In this document: piece after piece, positions 1 through 8,496 of the stretch
How the letters are laid out: each line of letters starts with the position of its first letter
How positions within the stretch are numbered: the stretch's first letter is position 1
Source of the DNA: Stanieria cyanosphaera PCC 7437
GTDB lineage: Bacteria > Cyanobacteriota > Cyanobacteriia > Cyanobacteriales > Xenococcaceae
Assembly: GCF_000317575.1 (NCBI RefSeq)
Contig: NC_019748.1
Coordinates: 2,872,501 to 2,936,500, forward strand
DNA length: 64,000 nucleotides
Direction of reading: 5' to 3'
Notes under the pieces: generated by a model
What the model was told of the DNA's origin: nothing
Database searches by the model: none
The model's input: the letters and a program-made list of their open reading frames with translations, nothing else
Position numbers and translations under genes: made by a program

Positions 1-1837
1 AGCTAGTCAATGCTTCTTCATATCGCTGTAGATAATCGCAAAGTAACGCACCCTGACTGAGCCAAGCATGAGGATTTTTTGGTTGTAATTCAAGAGCACG
101 CTTGTAACTAGCAACAGCTTCCTCTAATCTATTTAAATTAATCAAAGCAACACCACGATTAACCCAAACATTAGGATTCTCTGGCGCAAACTTCAGTGCT
201 TGATTAAAATTAGTCAATGCTTCTTCATATCGCTGTAGATAATCGCAAAGTAACGCACCTTGACTGAGCCAAGCATGAGGATTTTTTGGTTGTAATTCAA
301 GAGCACGCTTGTAACTAGCAACAGCTTCCTCTAATCTATTTAAATTAATCAAAGCAACACCACGATTAACCCAAACATTAGGATTCTCTGGCGCAAACTT
401 CAGTGCTTGATTAAAATTAGTCAATGCTTCTTCATATCGCTGTAGATAATCGCAAAGTAACGCACCTTGATAAAGCAAAGCCAAAGCATGATCTGGTTGT
501 AATTTAATAACGCGCTCATAACTAGTAACGGCTTCCTCTAATCTATTTAAATTATCTAGTGTTTTGCCTCGTTCAAACCAAGCTTCAACGTAATTGGGAT
601 TGATTTCTAAAGCGCGATCGCAACTAGCTAACGCTTCTTCATGACGTTTTAGATCATTTAAGGCAATGCCACGATTATGCCAAGCACTAGCATCATCTGA
701 TTTTAATTCAATAGAGCGATCGTAACTGGCTACGGCTTCCTTCAATCTCCCTAAATTTTTCAAGGCAATGCCACGATTATGCCAAACAGTAGCATCATCT
801 GGTTTTAATTCAATAGAGCGATCGTAACTAGCAATTGCTTCTTCATCGCATTTTAATTTCAATAGTGCATTACCACGGTTAAACCAAGCACTAGCATCAT
901 TTGGTTTTAATTTAATAGCGCGCTCGTAACTAGCAACCGCTTCCTCTAATCTCCCTAAATTTTTTAAGCCAATGCCATGGTTAAACCAAATATTAGCATC
1001 ATTTGGTTTTAATTCAAGAGCGCGATTGTAACTGACAACCGCTTCCTCTAATCTCCCTAAATCATTCAAAACATTGCCACGCTTAAACCAAGCAGTAGCA
1101 TCATCTGGTTTTAATTCAAGAGCGCGATCATAATTGGCAACTGCTTCATTTAATCTCCCTAAATCATTCAAAACATTGCCACGGTTATACCAAGCGTTAG
1201 CATCATCTGGTTTTAATTCAAGAGCGCGATTGTAACTGACAACCGCTTCCTCTAATCTCCCTAAATTCGTCAAAACATTGCTATGATTAAGCCAAACAGT
1301 AGCATCATCTGGTTTTAATTCGATAACGCGATTGTAACTAGCAATTGCTTCTTGTAATCTGCCTAATAAATGCAACGTATAACCATGATTATGCCAAATA
1401 AAATCAAACTCGGGAGCTAATTTAGTAGCACGCTCACAACTAGCTAAAGCTTCTTCTAATCTGCCTAAATTTCTCAAGGCAATGCCACGATTATGCCAAG
1501 CAAAAGCAAGATCGGAATTTAATTCGATAGCGTGATTGTAACTAGCTAAAGCTTCTTCTAATCTCCCTAGATCATCCAAAGCATTGCCACGATTATACCA
1601 AGCAGTAGCATCATCTGGTTGTAATTCGATAGCGCGATCATAATTGGCAACTGCTTCATTTAATCTCCCTAAATTGCTCAAAGTAATGGCGCGGTTATAC
1701 CAAGCGTTAGCATCATCTGGTTTTAATTCAATAGCGCGATCGTAACTAGCTAAAGCTTCTTCATAATTTTTAGCTTGATTAGATTCTAATCCTTGTTGAA
1801 CAAAAGACTCTGCATCTGAATTTATATTTTCACTCAT
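1..1837 (-). CDS. Large TPR-repeat protein, C-terminus outside window
   Basis: About 612 codons are open from an ATG at 1837 to the window edge; the stop lies beyond position 1. I translated it by hand: it begins MSENINSDAESFVQQGLES with no signal peptide and then runs as back-to-back 34-residue TPR units, for example NRGNALDDLGRLEEALASY followed by ELKPDDA-type turns, roughly 17 units. TPR arrays are protein-protein scaffolds, so a cytoplasmic binding role is likely but no partner can be named. It is the last visible gene of a minus-strand run that starts with three YcxB-like genes upstream (3674 to 1887), 49 bp away from the nearest. The distal part contains a near-perfect internal duplication, annotated separately. 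Certain as a TPR protein; function unknown. Confidence 0.85.
   Translation of the reverse strand, partial: MSENINSDAESFVQQGLESNQAKNYEEALASYDRAIELKPDDANAWYNRAITLSNLGRLNEAVANYDRAIELQPDDATAWYNRGNALDDLGRLEEALASYNHAIELNSDLAFAWHNRGIALRNLGRLEEALASCERATKLAPEFDFIWHNHGYTLHLLGRLQEAIASYNRVIELKPDDATVWLNHSNVLTNLGRLEEAVVSYNRALELKPDDANAWYNRGNVLNDLGRLNEAVANYDRALELKPDDATAWFKRGNVLNDLGRLEEAVVSYNRALELKPNDANIWFNHGIGLKNLGRLEEAVASYERAIKLKPNDASAWFNRGNALLKLKCDEEAIASYDRSIELKPDDATVWHNRGIALKNLGRLKEAVASYDRSIELKSDDASAWHNRGIALNDLKRHEEALASCDRALEINPNYVEAWFERGKTLDNLNRLEEAVTSYERVIKLQPDHALALLYQGALLCDYLQRYEEALTNFNQALKFAPENPNVWVNRGVALINLNRLEEAVASYKRALELQPKNPHAWLSQGALLCDYLQRYEEALTNFNQALKFAPENPNVWVNRGVALINLNRLEEAVASYKRALELQPKNPHAWLSQGALLCDYLQRYEEALTS
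4..470 (-). repeat. 207-bp tandem direct repeat inside the TPR gene
   Basis: Copies start at 4, 211 and 418 (the third matches only to about 470). The unit is 207 bp, or 69 codons, equal to one 34-residue plus one 35-residue TPR. Copies 1 and 2 differ at one base that I can find (c at 52, t at 259), so the duplication is recent or kept identical by gene conversion, while the other TPR units of the gene have diverged. Confidence 0.9.
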
Positions 1838-1886
1838 GGGAGTTCTTTATCCTTTTAATATTTAATAACAACATGAAAATAAATTT

Positions 1887-2438
1887 TTATTTTTTAGGAA
1901 CTTTACTGATAACTAACCGACGAAATTGTTGCCAGTCTTCTTCAGAATAAAAAAAGTTTCGAGGTATAATAAGAGTCTGATTAATTACTGTATCAAGGAT
2001 AATTGTATTTTTAGCTTCTTTATATTTCAGCATTGCGTCCCAGGGAAATATTGACTCTCCATAAGGAGAATTCCAGAACAAAGTTGGCTCTGTTGCTACT
2101 CCAGAAAAATTTCCTTGAATTAATTTATTCGATTGCAAAATTTTTTTTATTTGTCTTTTTATAAAAAGCCAAGGAGACATAAAGAACAAAAAAAGAAGCA
2201 AAAATATATTATATAAAAAAGAAGAGTTTACTGATATATAGCCAGGTTTATAAAGAGGGGAACTTACTGATATATAACCAAGTATACTTAGTAGTGTATA
2301 TATCATTAAGCCTAAAAAAATCCACGGAAGCCATTTAAGAAAAAAATTGAACCATATTGGCTGATAATGGTGGTGAAGATGATAAAGATACTTTTTTGTT
2401 AAAGTACCACTAAATTGAATTTCTATTTGTTCAGACAT
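1887..2438 (-). CDS. YcxB-like membrane protein, paralogue 1
   Basis: A 183-residue protein with a short polar N-terminus containing FSGTLT, two hydrophobic segments (about residues 28-58 and 74-93) and a soluble C-terminal domain ending IIPRNFFYSEEDWQQFRRLV. That layout, with an aromatic-rich strand pattern and a late IIPR.F motif, is what I know of the YcxB-like family (PF14317); the biochemical role of that family is not known. It is the most downstream of three tandem paralogues on the minus strand and lies 49 bp before the TPR gene, so all four may be co-transcribed. Assignment to YcxB-like is by motif memory; membrane topology is read from the sequence. Confidence 0.7.
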   Translation of the reverse strand: MSEQIEIQFSGTLTKKYLYHLHHHYQPIWFNFFLKWLPWIFLGLMIYTLLSILGYISVSSPLYKPGYISVNSSFLYNIFLLLFLFFMSPWLFIKRQIKKILQSNKLIQGNFSGVATEPTLFWNSPYGESIFPWDAMLKYKEAKNTIILDTVINQTLIIPRNFFYSEEDWQQFRRLVISKVPKK

Positions 2439-2516
2439 ATTTTTTGAACATTTTCAAAAGCTAAATTTTAATTACGTTGGGCATGAAAAATAAATGCAAT
2501 TAAATTTATCTACTTA

Positions 2517-3083
2517 TTATTTTTTAGGAACTTTACTGGTAACTAACTGACGAAATTCTTGCCAGTCTTCTTCAGAATAAAAAAAGTTCCGAGGTATAAT
2601 CAATGCTCGATCAATTTCCGTGTAAAGCATCATGATATTTTTTACTTCTCGATATTTAAGCATTACATCCCAGGGGAATCTTGATTCTCCATAAGGATGA
2701 TTCCAGAACAAAGTTTTCTCTGTTGCTACTCCAGAGAAATTTCCATGAATTAATTTATTAGATTGCCAAGCTTTTTTGCTATTTTGCTTGGTAGATTGAA
2801 AGAATAGCCATAAAAAACATATAAAGATAAACACATCACCAATAACATCACTAATAACCTCATCAAAACTTAATGGTATATCTCTAGGATTACCTAGCCC
2901 TTTAATTATCATTGAGTACAAATTAAACCAAGACAACCATCTAACTATCGTTAAGCCTAAATAAAACCAAAACAACCATTTAAAAAAAAATTCTATCCAT
3001 GTTGGCAAACAATATTGTTTATAAATATAAAAATGCTCTTCAGTTAAAATACCACCAAAGTGAATTTCTATTTTTTCAGGCAT
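2517..3083 (-). CDS. YcxB-like membrane protein, paralogue 2
   Basis: A 188-residue copy of the same family as its two neighbours. The C-terminal 75 residues are nearly identical to paralogue 1 (QSNKLI.GNFSGVATE.TLFWN then IIPRNFFYSEEDWQEFRQL), whereas the membrane part has changed more and contains an extra polar loop near residue 65-85. The intergenic gaps on both sides are 78 bp and also similar in sequence (a run resembling aaaaataaatgcaat), so the unit that duplicated was gene plus spacer. Function unknown; a membrane-anchored sensor or scaffold is only a guess. Confidence 0.7.
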   Translation of the reverse strand: MPEKIEIHFGGILTEEHFYIYKQYCLPTWIEFFFKWLFWFYLGLTIVRWLSWFNLYSMIIKGLGNPRDIPLSFDEVISDVIGDVFIFICFLWLFFQSTKQNSKKAWQSNKLIHGNFSGVATEKTLFWNHPYGESRFPWDVMLKYREVKNIMMLYTEIDRALIIPRNFFYSEEDWQEFRQLVTSKVPKK

Positions 3084-3161
3084 ATTTTTTCAATATTTTT
3101 TAAGGTTAAATTTAAATTACGTTTGGTATGAAAAATAAATGCAATTGAATTTATTTACCTA

Positions 3162-3674
3162 TTATTTTTTAGTAACTTTATCGGCAACTAACTGACGAAA
3201 TTGCTGCCAATCTTCTTCAGAATTAAAAAAGCTACGAGGTACAATAAGTGCTTGATTAATTCCTGTGTAAAGCATAATTATGTTTTTAGCTTCTTGATAT
3301 TTCAGTATTTTATTCCAGGAAAATTTAGATAACCCATAAAGATGATTATCCCAAAACAAAGTTTGCTCTCTTGCTACTCCAGAGAAATTTCCTTGAATTA
3401 ATTTATTAGATTGCAAAATTTTTTTTATCTGTCGTTTTCTAGATAATAACCATAGAATAAATATATCATAAAAAAGAGCGGGACTTACTGGTATATATCC
3501 AGGAATCCGTAGTGCTTTAACTATCATTAAACCTAGATAAAACCAAAACAACCATTTAAAGTATTTTGAGAAAAACTCTAACCATGTCGGCAGGCAATAT
3601 TGATGATAAATATGAAGATGTTCTTCTGTTAAAGTACCGCTAAAGTGAATTTCTATTTCATTTTTTTCAGGCAT
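3162..3674 (-). CDS. YcxB-like membrane protein, paralogue 3
   Basis: A 170-residue member of the same tandem family, first in transcription order. It starts MPEKNEIEIHFSGTLTEEHL, has two hydrophobic segments (about 40-55 and 65-80) and the conserved tail with IVPRSFFNSEEDWQQFRQLV. It is the shortest of the three because the loop between the hydrophobic segments is reduced. No clear partner is visible upstream, where only gene remnants lie. The three paralogues share more identity with each other in the soluble tail than in the membrane part, pointing to selection or conversion acting on the tail. Confidence 0.7.
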   Translation of the reverse strand: MPEKNEIEIHFSGTLTEEHLHIYHQYCLPTWLEFFSKYFKWLFWFYLGLMIVKALRIPGYIPVSPALFYDIFILWLLSRKRQIKKILQSNKLIQGNFSGVAREQTLFWDNHLYGLSKFSWNKILKYQEAKNIIMLYTGINQALIVPRSFFNSEEDWQQFRQLVADKVTKK

Positions 3675-3745
3675 ATATTTTGAAGATTTTTAAAAGTTAA
3701 ATTAAAATTACGTTGAGTATTAAAAATAAATGCAATCTCGTTTAC

Positions 3746-3898
3746 CTAATTAGAATATAAATATTGGAATGTTCTACTATCAACTTTCTGTTTGCCTGAT
3801 AATACTGCACAAGTTTCAGCAGACATCTGGGGAATGTCGATTTTAGCGATCGCAGCTTTTGGGTAAACACAGCAAATACTACTTATAACCGCGATCAC
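3746..3898 (-). pseudogene. N-terminal remnant of an exported TPR-type protein
   Basis: Reading minus from 3898 gives 50 codons ending in TAG: VIAVISSICCVYPKAAIAKI, then DIPQMSAETCAVLSGKQKVD and SRTFQYLYSN. This aligns without gaps to residues 12-61 of the intact exported protein at 7798-8496 (AIALLSTICCIYPKAVTAQI, DIPRMSAETCAVLSGKQKLD, SRTLQYLL). The true start (MKSTHLISQSS in the intact copy) is missing, replaced by the end of a TPR remnant, and the downstream TPR part is gone. It is a decayed paralogue fragment, not a working gene. Confidence 0.8.
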
Positions 3899-4082
3899 AA
3901 CTAGCTAACTCTTCTTCATAGCATTTTAAAATATACAGTGCATTACCACGGTTAACCAAAAAAGCAACATAATCGGGTTTTATTTCAATAGCGCGATCGT
4001 AACTGGCAACAGAATCCTGAATTCTCAAAAAAATGAATTGTCTAAAAATCATTTTTAATTCAGTCGTCAAGGAATTATCCAA
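3879..4082 (-). pseudogene. TPR remnant (about 1.3 units)
   Basis: A 67-codon open frame from a TTG. Its first 23 codons look random; from [20 protein letters not shown] onward it matches the TPR consensus of the large gene at 1-1837 (SYDRAIELKPDDA, NRGNAL, YEEALASCDRA). It ends in TAA 20 bases inside the adjacent exported-protein remnant, so the two fragments are spliced into one composite scar. Possibly the broken end of an ancestral TPR gene. It could be translated, but nothing supports a function. Confidence 0.6.
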
Positions 4083-4195
4083 CTCTAATTCTGGCTTCGA
4101 GTAAAATACTAAACCTTATTAAATTCATTAATAGAGATAGGCAATAGGCAAGAGAGAAATAAAGTGTGTAATTAATTTTGTTTAACTACTTAGCT

Positions 4196-6724
4196 TTAAG
4201 TTTCAATTGCAAATTCTTCAGGATCGATCTCCCAATTTACCCAACGAACTGCTTCTCTTGCCGAATTAATATTAGATGGTACTCGCAGTGCATGAATTAA
4301 TTCTGTGCTAGGACAAATCATTTTTAAAATATGTATTGGTTCTTCAATTACCTCATAACCATTGCGATAAGTTTTAGGATCGATTTCTATCCTCAATAAA
4401 ACATATTCTCGCCAAGAATCTAGTTCTATTGCTTGTAATTCTTCACACAGTCGACCATAGCCAATTTCTTGAAGTAAAATTCTTCTTAATTCACTATTAG
4501 TTTCTTCTAAAATCCATTGCGATCGCCATTGATGGTAAGACAATTGACCATATTTAGTTGGAAGTTCGACACCATGATAGTAATAACCAGTATGCCAACC
4601 ATCAATAAACTGAAATGCTGGTTCTCCTTCTGCATGAAAACGATTTTCTTCGTCTAGAGAAAATTTGCTTGGGCGATCGCAGATGATACATACTTTTTCA
4701 TAAGGAATTACCCAAGGACAATGTTCTAAAAGTTGATGCAATATTTCAAAAGCTTGTTGAATTTCTGGCTCGATGCGATCGAGTCTAGAAATAAACCAAT
4801 CGATTAAAGTAATTTCTTTTGATAATTCTATTGGGGTAATGACATCGATGCAATTAATTTTACAAAGATCGATTATTTGATTACTAGAGAATCCATGTTC
4901 TTTTAGCTCGAATAATAATTTTCTACTAATCCGTCGATGAGATATCAATAAATTTCTGGTATGTTGATATAACTTATATTTAAGATATTTTCCTAATTGC
5001 CGTTCATTTCTGTCGGTTAAATATTCATTAGCTATAGTAGGACCATCACAAAAAATAATTTCTGGCATTGGATATCCTATCGCAACATAAGCAGCATTAA
5101 TTGTTTTAATTGCATCCGTGCGACAGATTCTTTGGGTAGAAAGAGCAAGCGATCGCAAGTTATTTGGTAAAGAATTTAGTTGATTTATTCGCTCGATTGT
5201 CGACCACCACGACCTTCTTAGATATAGGAAAGTCAGATTAGTTAGGGATATTAGTGGAGTAAAATCGCTAATTTCATTTTTATTTAAAGTTAAGTTAGTC
5301 AGCTTAGTTAGAGATTGTAATGGAGTAAAATCTGTAATTTGAGTGCTATGTGAATTAGTGTAAGTTAAGTTAGTCAGATTAGTTAAAGATTGTAATGGAG
5401 TAAGATCGCTAATTTGATTTTTAACGAGACATAAACTAGTCAGATTAGTTAAAGATTGTAATGGAGTAAGATCGCTAATTTGATTCTTATTGAGAGTCAA
5501 ACTAGTTAGATTAGTTAGAGATTGTAATGGAGTAAGATCGCTAATTTGATTTTTATTGAGAGCCAAACTAGTTAGATTAGTTAGAGATTGTAATGGAGTA
5601 AGATCGCTAATTTGATTTTTATTGAGAGCCAAACTAGTCAGATTAGTTAGAGATTGTAATGGAATAAGATCGCTAATTTGATTTTTATTTAAAATTAAGT
5701 TAGTCAGCTTAGTTAAAGCTCCCAATGAACTAAAATCATTAATTTCATTTTCAATGAGACATAAACTAGTCAGTTTAGGAAAAGCTCCTAGTAGGCTTAT
5801 ATTGTTAATAGAAAAACCTTTAAGAGTCAGTTGAGTAAGATTAGTCAAAGACTGCAACACACTTAAATCGATAGTTCCATAGCCATTGAGAGTCAGATGA
5901 GTAAGATTAGTTAAAGACTGCAATGCACTTAAATCGCTCGCTCGATTTACTTGAACTTTAATACTTCTCAGTGATAAATGAGTTAGTTTGGTCAAAGATT
6001 GTAAAAAACTGATATTATTCAATTGACTAGCCCTCACCGAGAGTTGGGTAAGATTAGTCAAATATTTCAGTGGAATAAGATTTTTGGCATCGTAGACTCT
6101 AACACTTAAACTAGTTAAATTAATTAGAGATTTAAGTGGAGTTAAATCTTCAATTGGACTATGCTTGAGATTCAATTCTCTTAAGTTAGTCAAGGATTGA
6201 AGTGGACTTATATCTTTAATTGGATTAGCACTAAGCTCTAATTTTTCTAACTTAGCTAGCGATCGCAATGGCTTTAGGTCTGTGATATGATTATGAGTGT
6301 AATGAAAAGTACGACCATAAATTAGAACATTTGGAGTACTCAAGTTAAGACTAGTCAAGTTAGTTAAACTCTTGATTCGATCTAAATTGTCATCGTCAAT
6401 CTCACAATCGAGCAAACTTAATGTAGTTAATTTCGTTAATGATTGCAGTACACTTAAATCGTTACCAGACCAAGAACCAGAACCATTTAGCTGTTGTAAA
6501 TTTGGTAAACATTGCAACAGTCGAAAATCCTTGCCTAAATTTCTGACGATTTCGTTGTTTAAATTTAGTTTGGTAGACTTTAATAGTAGTTGTTCTGCTT
6601 CTTCATAGTCATCTGTACCAGAAAGTTTTAAAAGCCTTTCTAATGTGTTTCTGGTTGCTTCTGGAAGTTGGTTTTGATGTTCGTATAAGTAAGCAAAAGA
6701 TTGAAAATTTTCTGTTTTATCCAT
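4196..6724 (-). CDS. Leucine-rich-repeat protein with C-terminal DUF6745-type domain
   Basis: An 842-residue cytoplasmic-looking protein. Residues 1-60 are a helical leader, about 65-530 are SD22-like 22-residue leucine-rich repeats (consensus LTPLQSLTNLTSLALNKNQI), and residues 560-842 are a separate conserved domain. The tail contains HAEGEPAFQFIDGWHTGYYY, HGVELPTKYG, QWILEETNSELRRILLQEIG and ends SAREAVRWVNWEIDPEEF; from memory this is the DUF6745 family, whose function is unknown. The repeats should form a curved protein-binding surface that presents or recruits the tail domain. It lies 35 bp downstream of the 99-residue gene 6760-7059 and is probably co-transcribed. Several repeats are nearly identical in DNA, see the repeat entry. 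Confidence 0.8.
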   Translation of the reverse strand: MDKTENFQSFAYLYEHQNQLPEATRNTLERLLKLSGTDDYEEAEQLLLKSTKLNLNNEIVRNLGKDFRLLQCLPNLQQLNGSGSWSGNDLSVLQSLTKLTTLSLLDCEIDDDNLDRIKSLTNLTSLNLSTPNVLIYGRTFHYTHNHITDLKPLRSLAKLEKLELSANPIKDISPLQSLTNLRELNLKHSPIEDLTPLKSLINLTSLSVRVYDAKNLIPLKYLTNLTQLSVRASQLNNISFLQSLTKLTHLSLRSIKVQVNRASDLSALQSLTNLTHLTLNGYGTIDLSVLQSLTNLTQLTLKGFSINNISLLGAFPKLTSLCLIENEINDFSSLGALTKLTNLILNKNQISDLIPLQSLTNLTSLALNKNQISDLTPLQSLTNLTSLALNKNQISDLTPLQSLTNLTSLTLNKNQISDLTPLQSLTNLTSLCLVKNQISDLTPLQSLTNLTNLTYTNSHSTQITDFTPLQSLTKLTNLTLNKNEISDFTPLISLTNLTFLYLRRSWWSTIERINQLNSLPNNLRSLALSTQRICRTDAIKTINAAYVAIGYPMPEIIFCDGPTIANEYLTDRNERQLGKYLKYKLYQHTRNLLISHRRISRKLLFELKEHGFSSNQIIDLCKINCIDVITPIELSKEITLIDWFISRLDRIEPEIQQAFEILHQLLEHCPWVIPYEKVCIICDRPSKFSLDEENRFHAEGEPAFQFIDGWHTGYYYHGVELPTKYGQLSYHQWRSQWILEETNSELRRILLQEIGYGRLCEELQAIELDSWREYVLLRIEIDPKTYRNGYEVIEEPIHILKMICPSTELIHALRVPSNINSAREAVRWVNWEIDPEEFAIET
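5389..5718 (-). repeat. Tandem 66-bp leucine-rich-repeat units
   Basis: Five successive units begin at 5389, 5455, 5521, 5587 and 5653. Each is 66 bp (22 codons) and encodes one repeat; the units at 5521 and 5587 differ at only a base or so. The surrounding repeats of the gene are much more diverged, so this block expanded recently or is being homogenised, and copy number may differ between strains. Confidence 0.85.
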
Positions 6725-6759
6725 GAGTAAATCTCCAATAATTCGTAACTTCCTATGAT

Positions 6760-7059
6760 TTAGTCAGCAACATAACGCCAACCCCTTGGTTCGTATTCTC
6801 GTTGAATTTTAACCATCCAATTTCCACCAGGAATAGAAATAGTTTGGTGTTCTTCGTGAGATAAAGTTGCTGTCTGTGAAAGTATTTTTAAATAAAGGGT
6901 GTCGTTTGTTTGATATAGTTCTGCTTGTCCTTCGCTGATGCGGTGTTTATGTCCAGTGACTTCCCCTTCAGCTAGAGTTAGATGAGTGAGAAGTTGTCCT
7001 TCTGTTTGTTCAGTGGGGATAAGGATCACATCCCCTTGTCGAATTGGTTTTTTATTCAT
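6760..7059 (-). CDS. Small conserved partner of the LRR-DUF6745 protein
   Basis: A 99-residue soluble protein beginning MNKKPIRQGDVILIP and ending REYEPRGWRYVAD, with a central EGEVTGHKHRI and a later LSHEEHQTISIPGGNWMVKI. The spacing of short strands with conserved His, Gly and Pro suggests an all-beta fold, possibly cupin-like, but no catalytic set is certain. It is transcribed just ahead of the LRR protein (35-bp gap). From memory, small proteins of this RQGDV type recur beside DUF6745 genes, which would make the two a functional unit; that needs a neighbourhood search. I do not recognise a function. Confidence 0.7.
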   Translation of the reverse strand: MNKKPIRQGDVILIPTEQTEGQLLTHLTLAEGEVTGHKHRISEGQAELYQTNDTLYLKILSQTATLSHEEHQTISIPGGNWMVKIQREYEPRGWRYVAD

Positions 7060-7248
7060 ATCAACAAATGTGTGAACTTAATTGACGCTATTTCGGGTAT
7101 CTATAAATAAGTTTGCACGAGGTTAGTATCTTAGTATGTAAAAATCCTAGATATAATGCAAATTTCGATAATTTATTAAAAAAGAAATACAGCAAGAAAT
7201 TTGTTTTTATGTCGCGATCGCAGTTTACCAACGATCAAGCGATCATAA

Positions 7249-7627
7249 TTAAATTGAAATTGGTTCTCTAATAAATCCCATAAATAAAATTACACCCATT
7301 TGATTATCTCGAATTGCACAAAAGAAAGGGCGATCTACTATCATTATTAAATGTTTTCTTTTTTTTAGTAGAAGCCATGGCAGATGGAACTACCATTGCA
7401 GTCACAGCAATCGCTTCTGTCTCTTTTTCATTAACTTCCACTAAAGTTTTATGTAGAATTTTACTAATCATCAAAGGTTCTGTACTTATTCCTTGAAAAT
7501 TGGCATCTTCTTCATCGAAAGCTCTACCCATACCAAGATTTCTCAGCACATTATTTAGATCGGCTTCGTATTCTAGTTTGAACCGTGGTAATGCTATAAA
7601 ACTTTCTAACTTCTCAAACGAATTTGT
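7249..7627 (-). pseudogene. Serpin (serine protease inhibitor) C-terminal fragment, frameshifted
   Basis: Reading minus, one frame gives NSFEKLESFIALPRFKLEYE, DLNNVLRNLGMGRAF, FQGIST and then the hinge of the reactive-centre loop, VEVNEKETEAIAVTAMVV. These are classical serpin blocks. After a lysine run the frame is lost near 7340-7350 and the ending continues in another frame as VDRPFFCAIRDNQMGVILFM, the serpin signature region, stopping at 7249. Only the last third or so of a roughly 370-residue serpin remains, and an in-frame stop precedes it at 7628-7630. It is a decayed gene; the 81-codon open frame inside it (7304-7549) should not be called as a protein. Confidence 0.85.
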
Positions 7628-7797
7628 TTAAGTTTGAGCTTTGACGTTTTCTAAAAAAATTAAATTTTTTAATAGCAAAACTAATCAGTTTAAGTAAACC
7701 GTAGCCTAACAGTGTTACACATAGTATTGCAATTAGATCGAAACTTAGTAATATACAATTTTTAAAAACCTTATGCTCATTTTATGTAACACTTCAG

Positions 7798-8496
7798 TTA
7801 AATTTGTTCTAACAACTTTAAAACTCTTTGATAATTATCTTGATCGCCTTGAGCTTGAAATAATTTAGCTGCAATTTGATAATCTGCGATCGCGTTTTGT
7901 TTATTCCCTAAATATTGCTCTGCCAAACCTCGGTTAGCATAACCAAGAGGATTGTTCGGTTCTAGACGAATTGCTTCTGTATAATCTGCGATCGCTTCTT
8001 GATAGTATTTGCGGTCATAACGGGCTGTACCTCTTGCCAAATAAGCCTTAGCATCATTAGGATGAAGACGAATCGCTTCATCATATTTTGCCATCTCCTG
8101 TTGCTCGTTGGTTTGAGATGTATTGGTGTTATTAGGCTCGGTATTGGTTAAATTTGATAAGGGGGTGGAATCAGTATTTACAATTGGATTGTTTGCAAAA
8201 GGATTACTTGCTCGCTTACGTTGTTGATAATCTAGGTAGGCTTGAGGGCATTGCTGAATGACTTGTTTATAAAGAGCGATTGCAACGGGATTGGGATCGG
8301 CAAAATCTTCTTCAAGCAATAATAAATACTGAAGTGTGCGACTATCGAGTTTTTGTTTACCTGAGAGTACCGCACAAGTTTCAGCAGACATCCGAGGAAT
8401 ATCGATTTGAGCAGTCACTGCTTTTGGATAAATACAGCAAATCGTACTCAATAAAGCGATCGCACTAGATTGAGAAATTAGGTGTGTAGATTTCAT
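7798..8496 (-). CDS. Exported TPR protein
   Basis: A 232-residue protein with a signal peptide (MKSTHLISQSS, hydrophobic AIALLSTICCIY, likely cut after AVTA before QIDIP) and a short conserved region with MSAETCAVLSGKQKLDSR, then a Asn/Thr-rich linker (about 110-130) and two to three TPR units from about residue 135 (YDEAIRLHPNDAKAYLARG and following). It should act in the periplasm or thylakoid lumen as a binding scaffold. A second, broken copy of its N-terminal part lies at 3746-3898. No operon partner is apparent. Function unknown. Confidence 0.75.
   Translation of the reverse strand: MKSTHLISQSSAIALLSTICCIYPKAVTAQIDIPRMSAETCAVLSGKQKLDSRTLQYLLLLEEDFADPNPVAIALYKQVIQQCPQAYLDYQQRKRASNPFANNPIVNTDSTPLSNLTNTEPNNTNTSQTNEQQEMAKYDEAIRLHPNDAKAYLARGTARYDRKYYQEAIADYTEAIRLEPNNPLGYANRGLAEQYLGNKQNAIADYQIAAKLFQAQGDQDNYQRVLKLLEQI

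Noticed and set aside
1-1837. CRISPR-like array (regular repeats)
   Set aside because: The repeats are about 102 bp, in frame and encode TPR units; spacers of CRISPR type are absent.
6372-6608. 78-codon plus-strand frame
   Set aside because: Antisense to the LRR gene; its Ser/Leu-rich translation mirrors the repeats of the real frame.
7304-7549. 81-codon open frame on the minus strand taken as a gene
   Set aside because: It is the middle part of the serpin pseudogene; family blocks continue upstream of its ATG and downstream in another frame.
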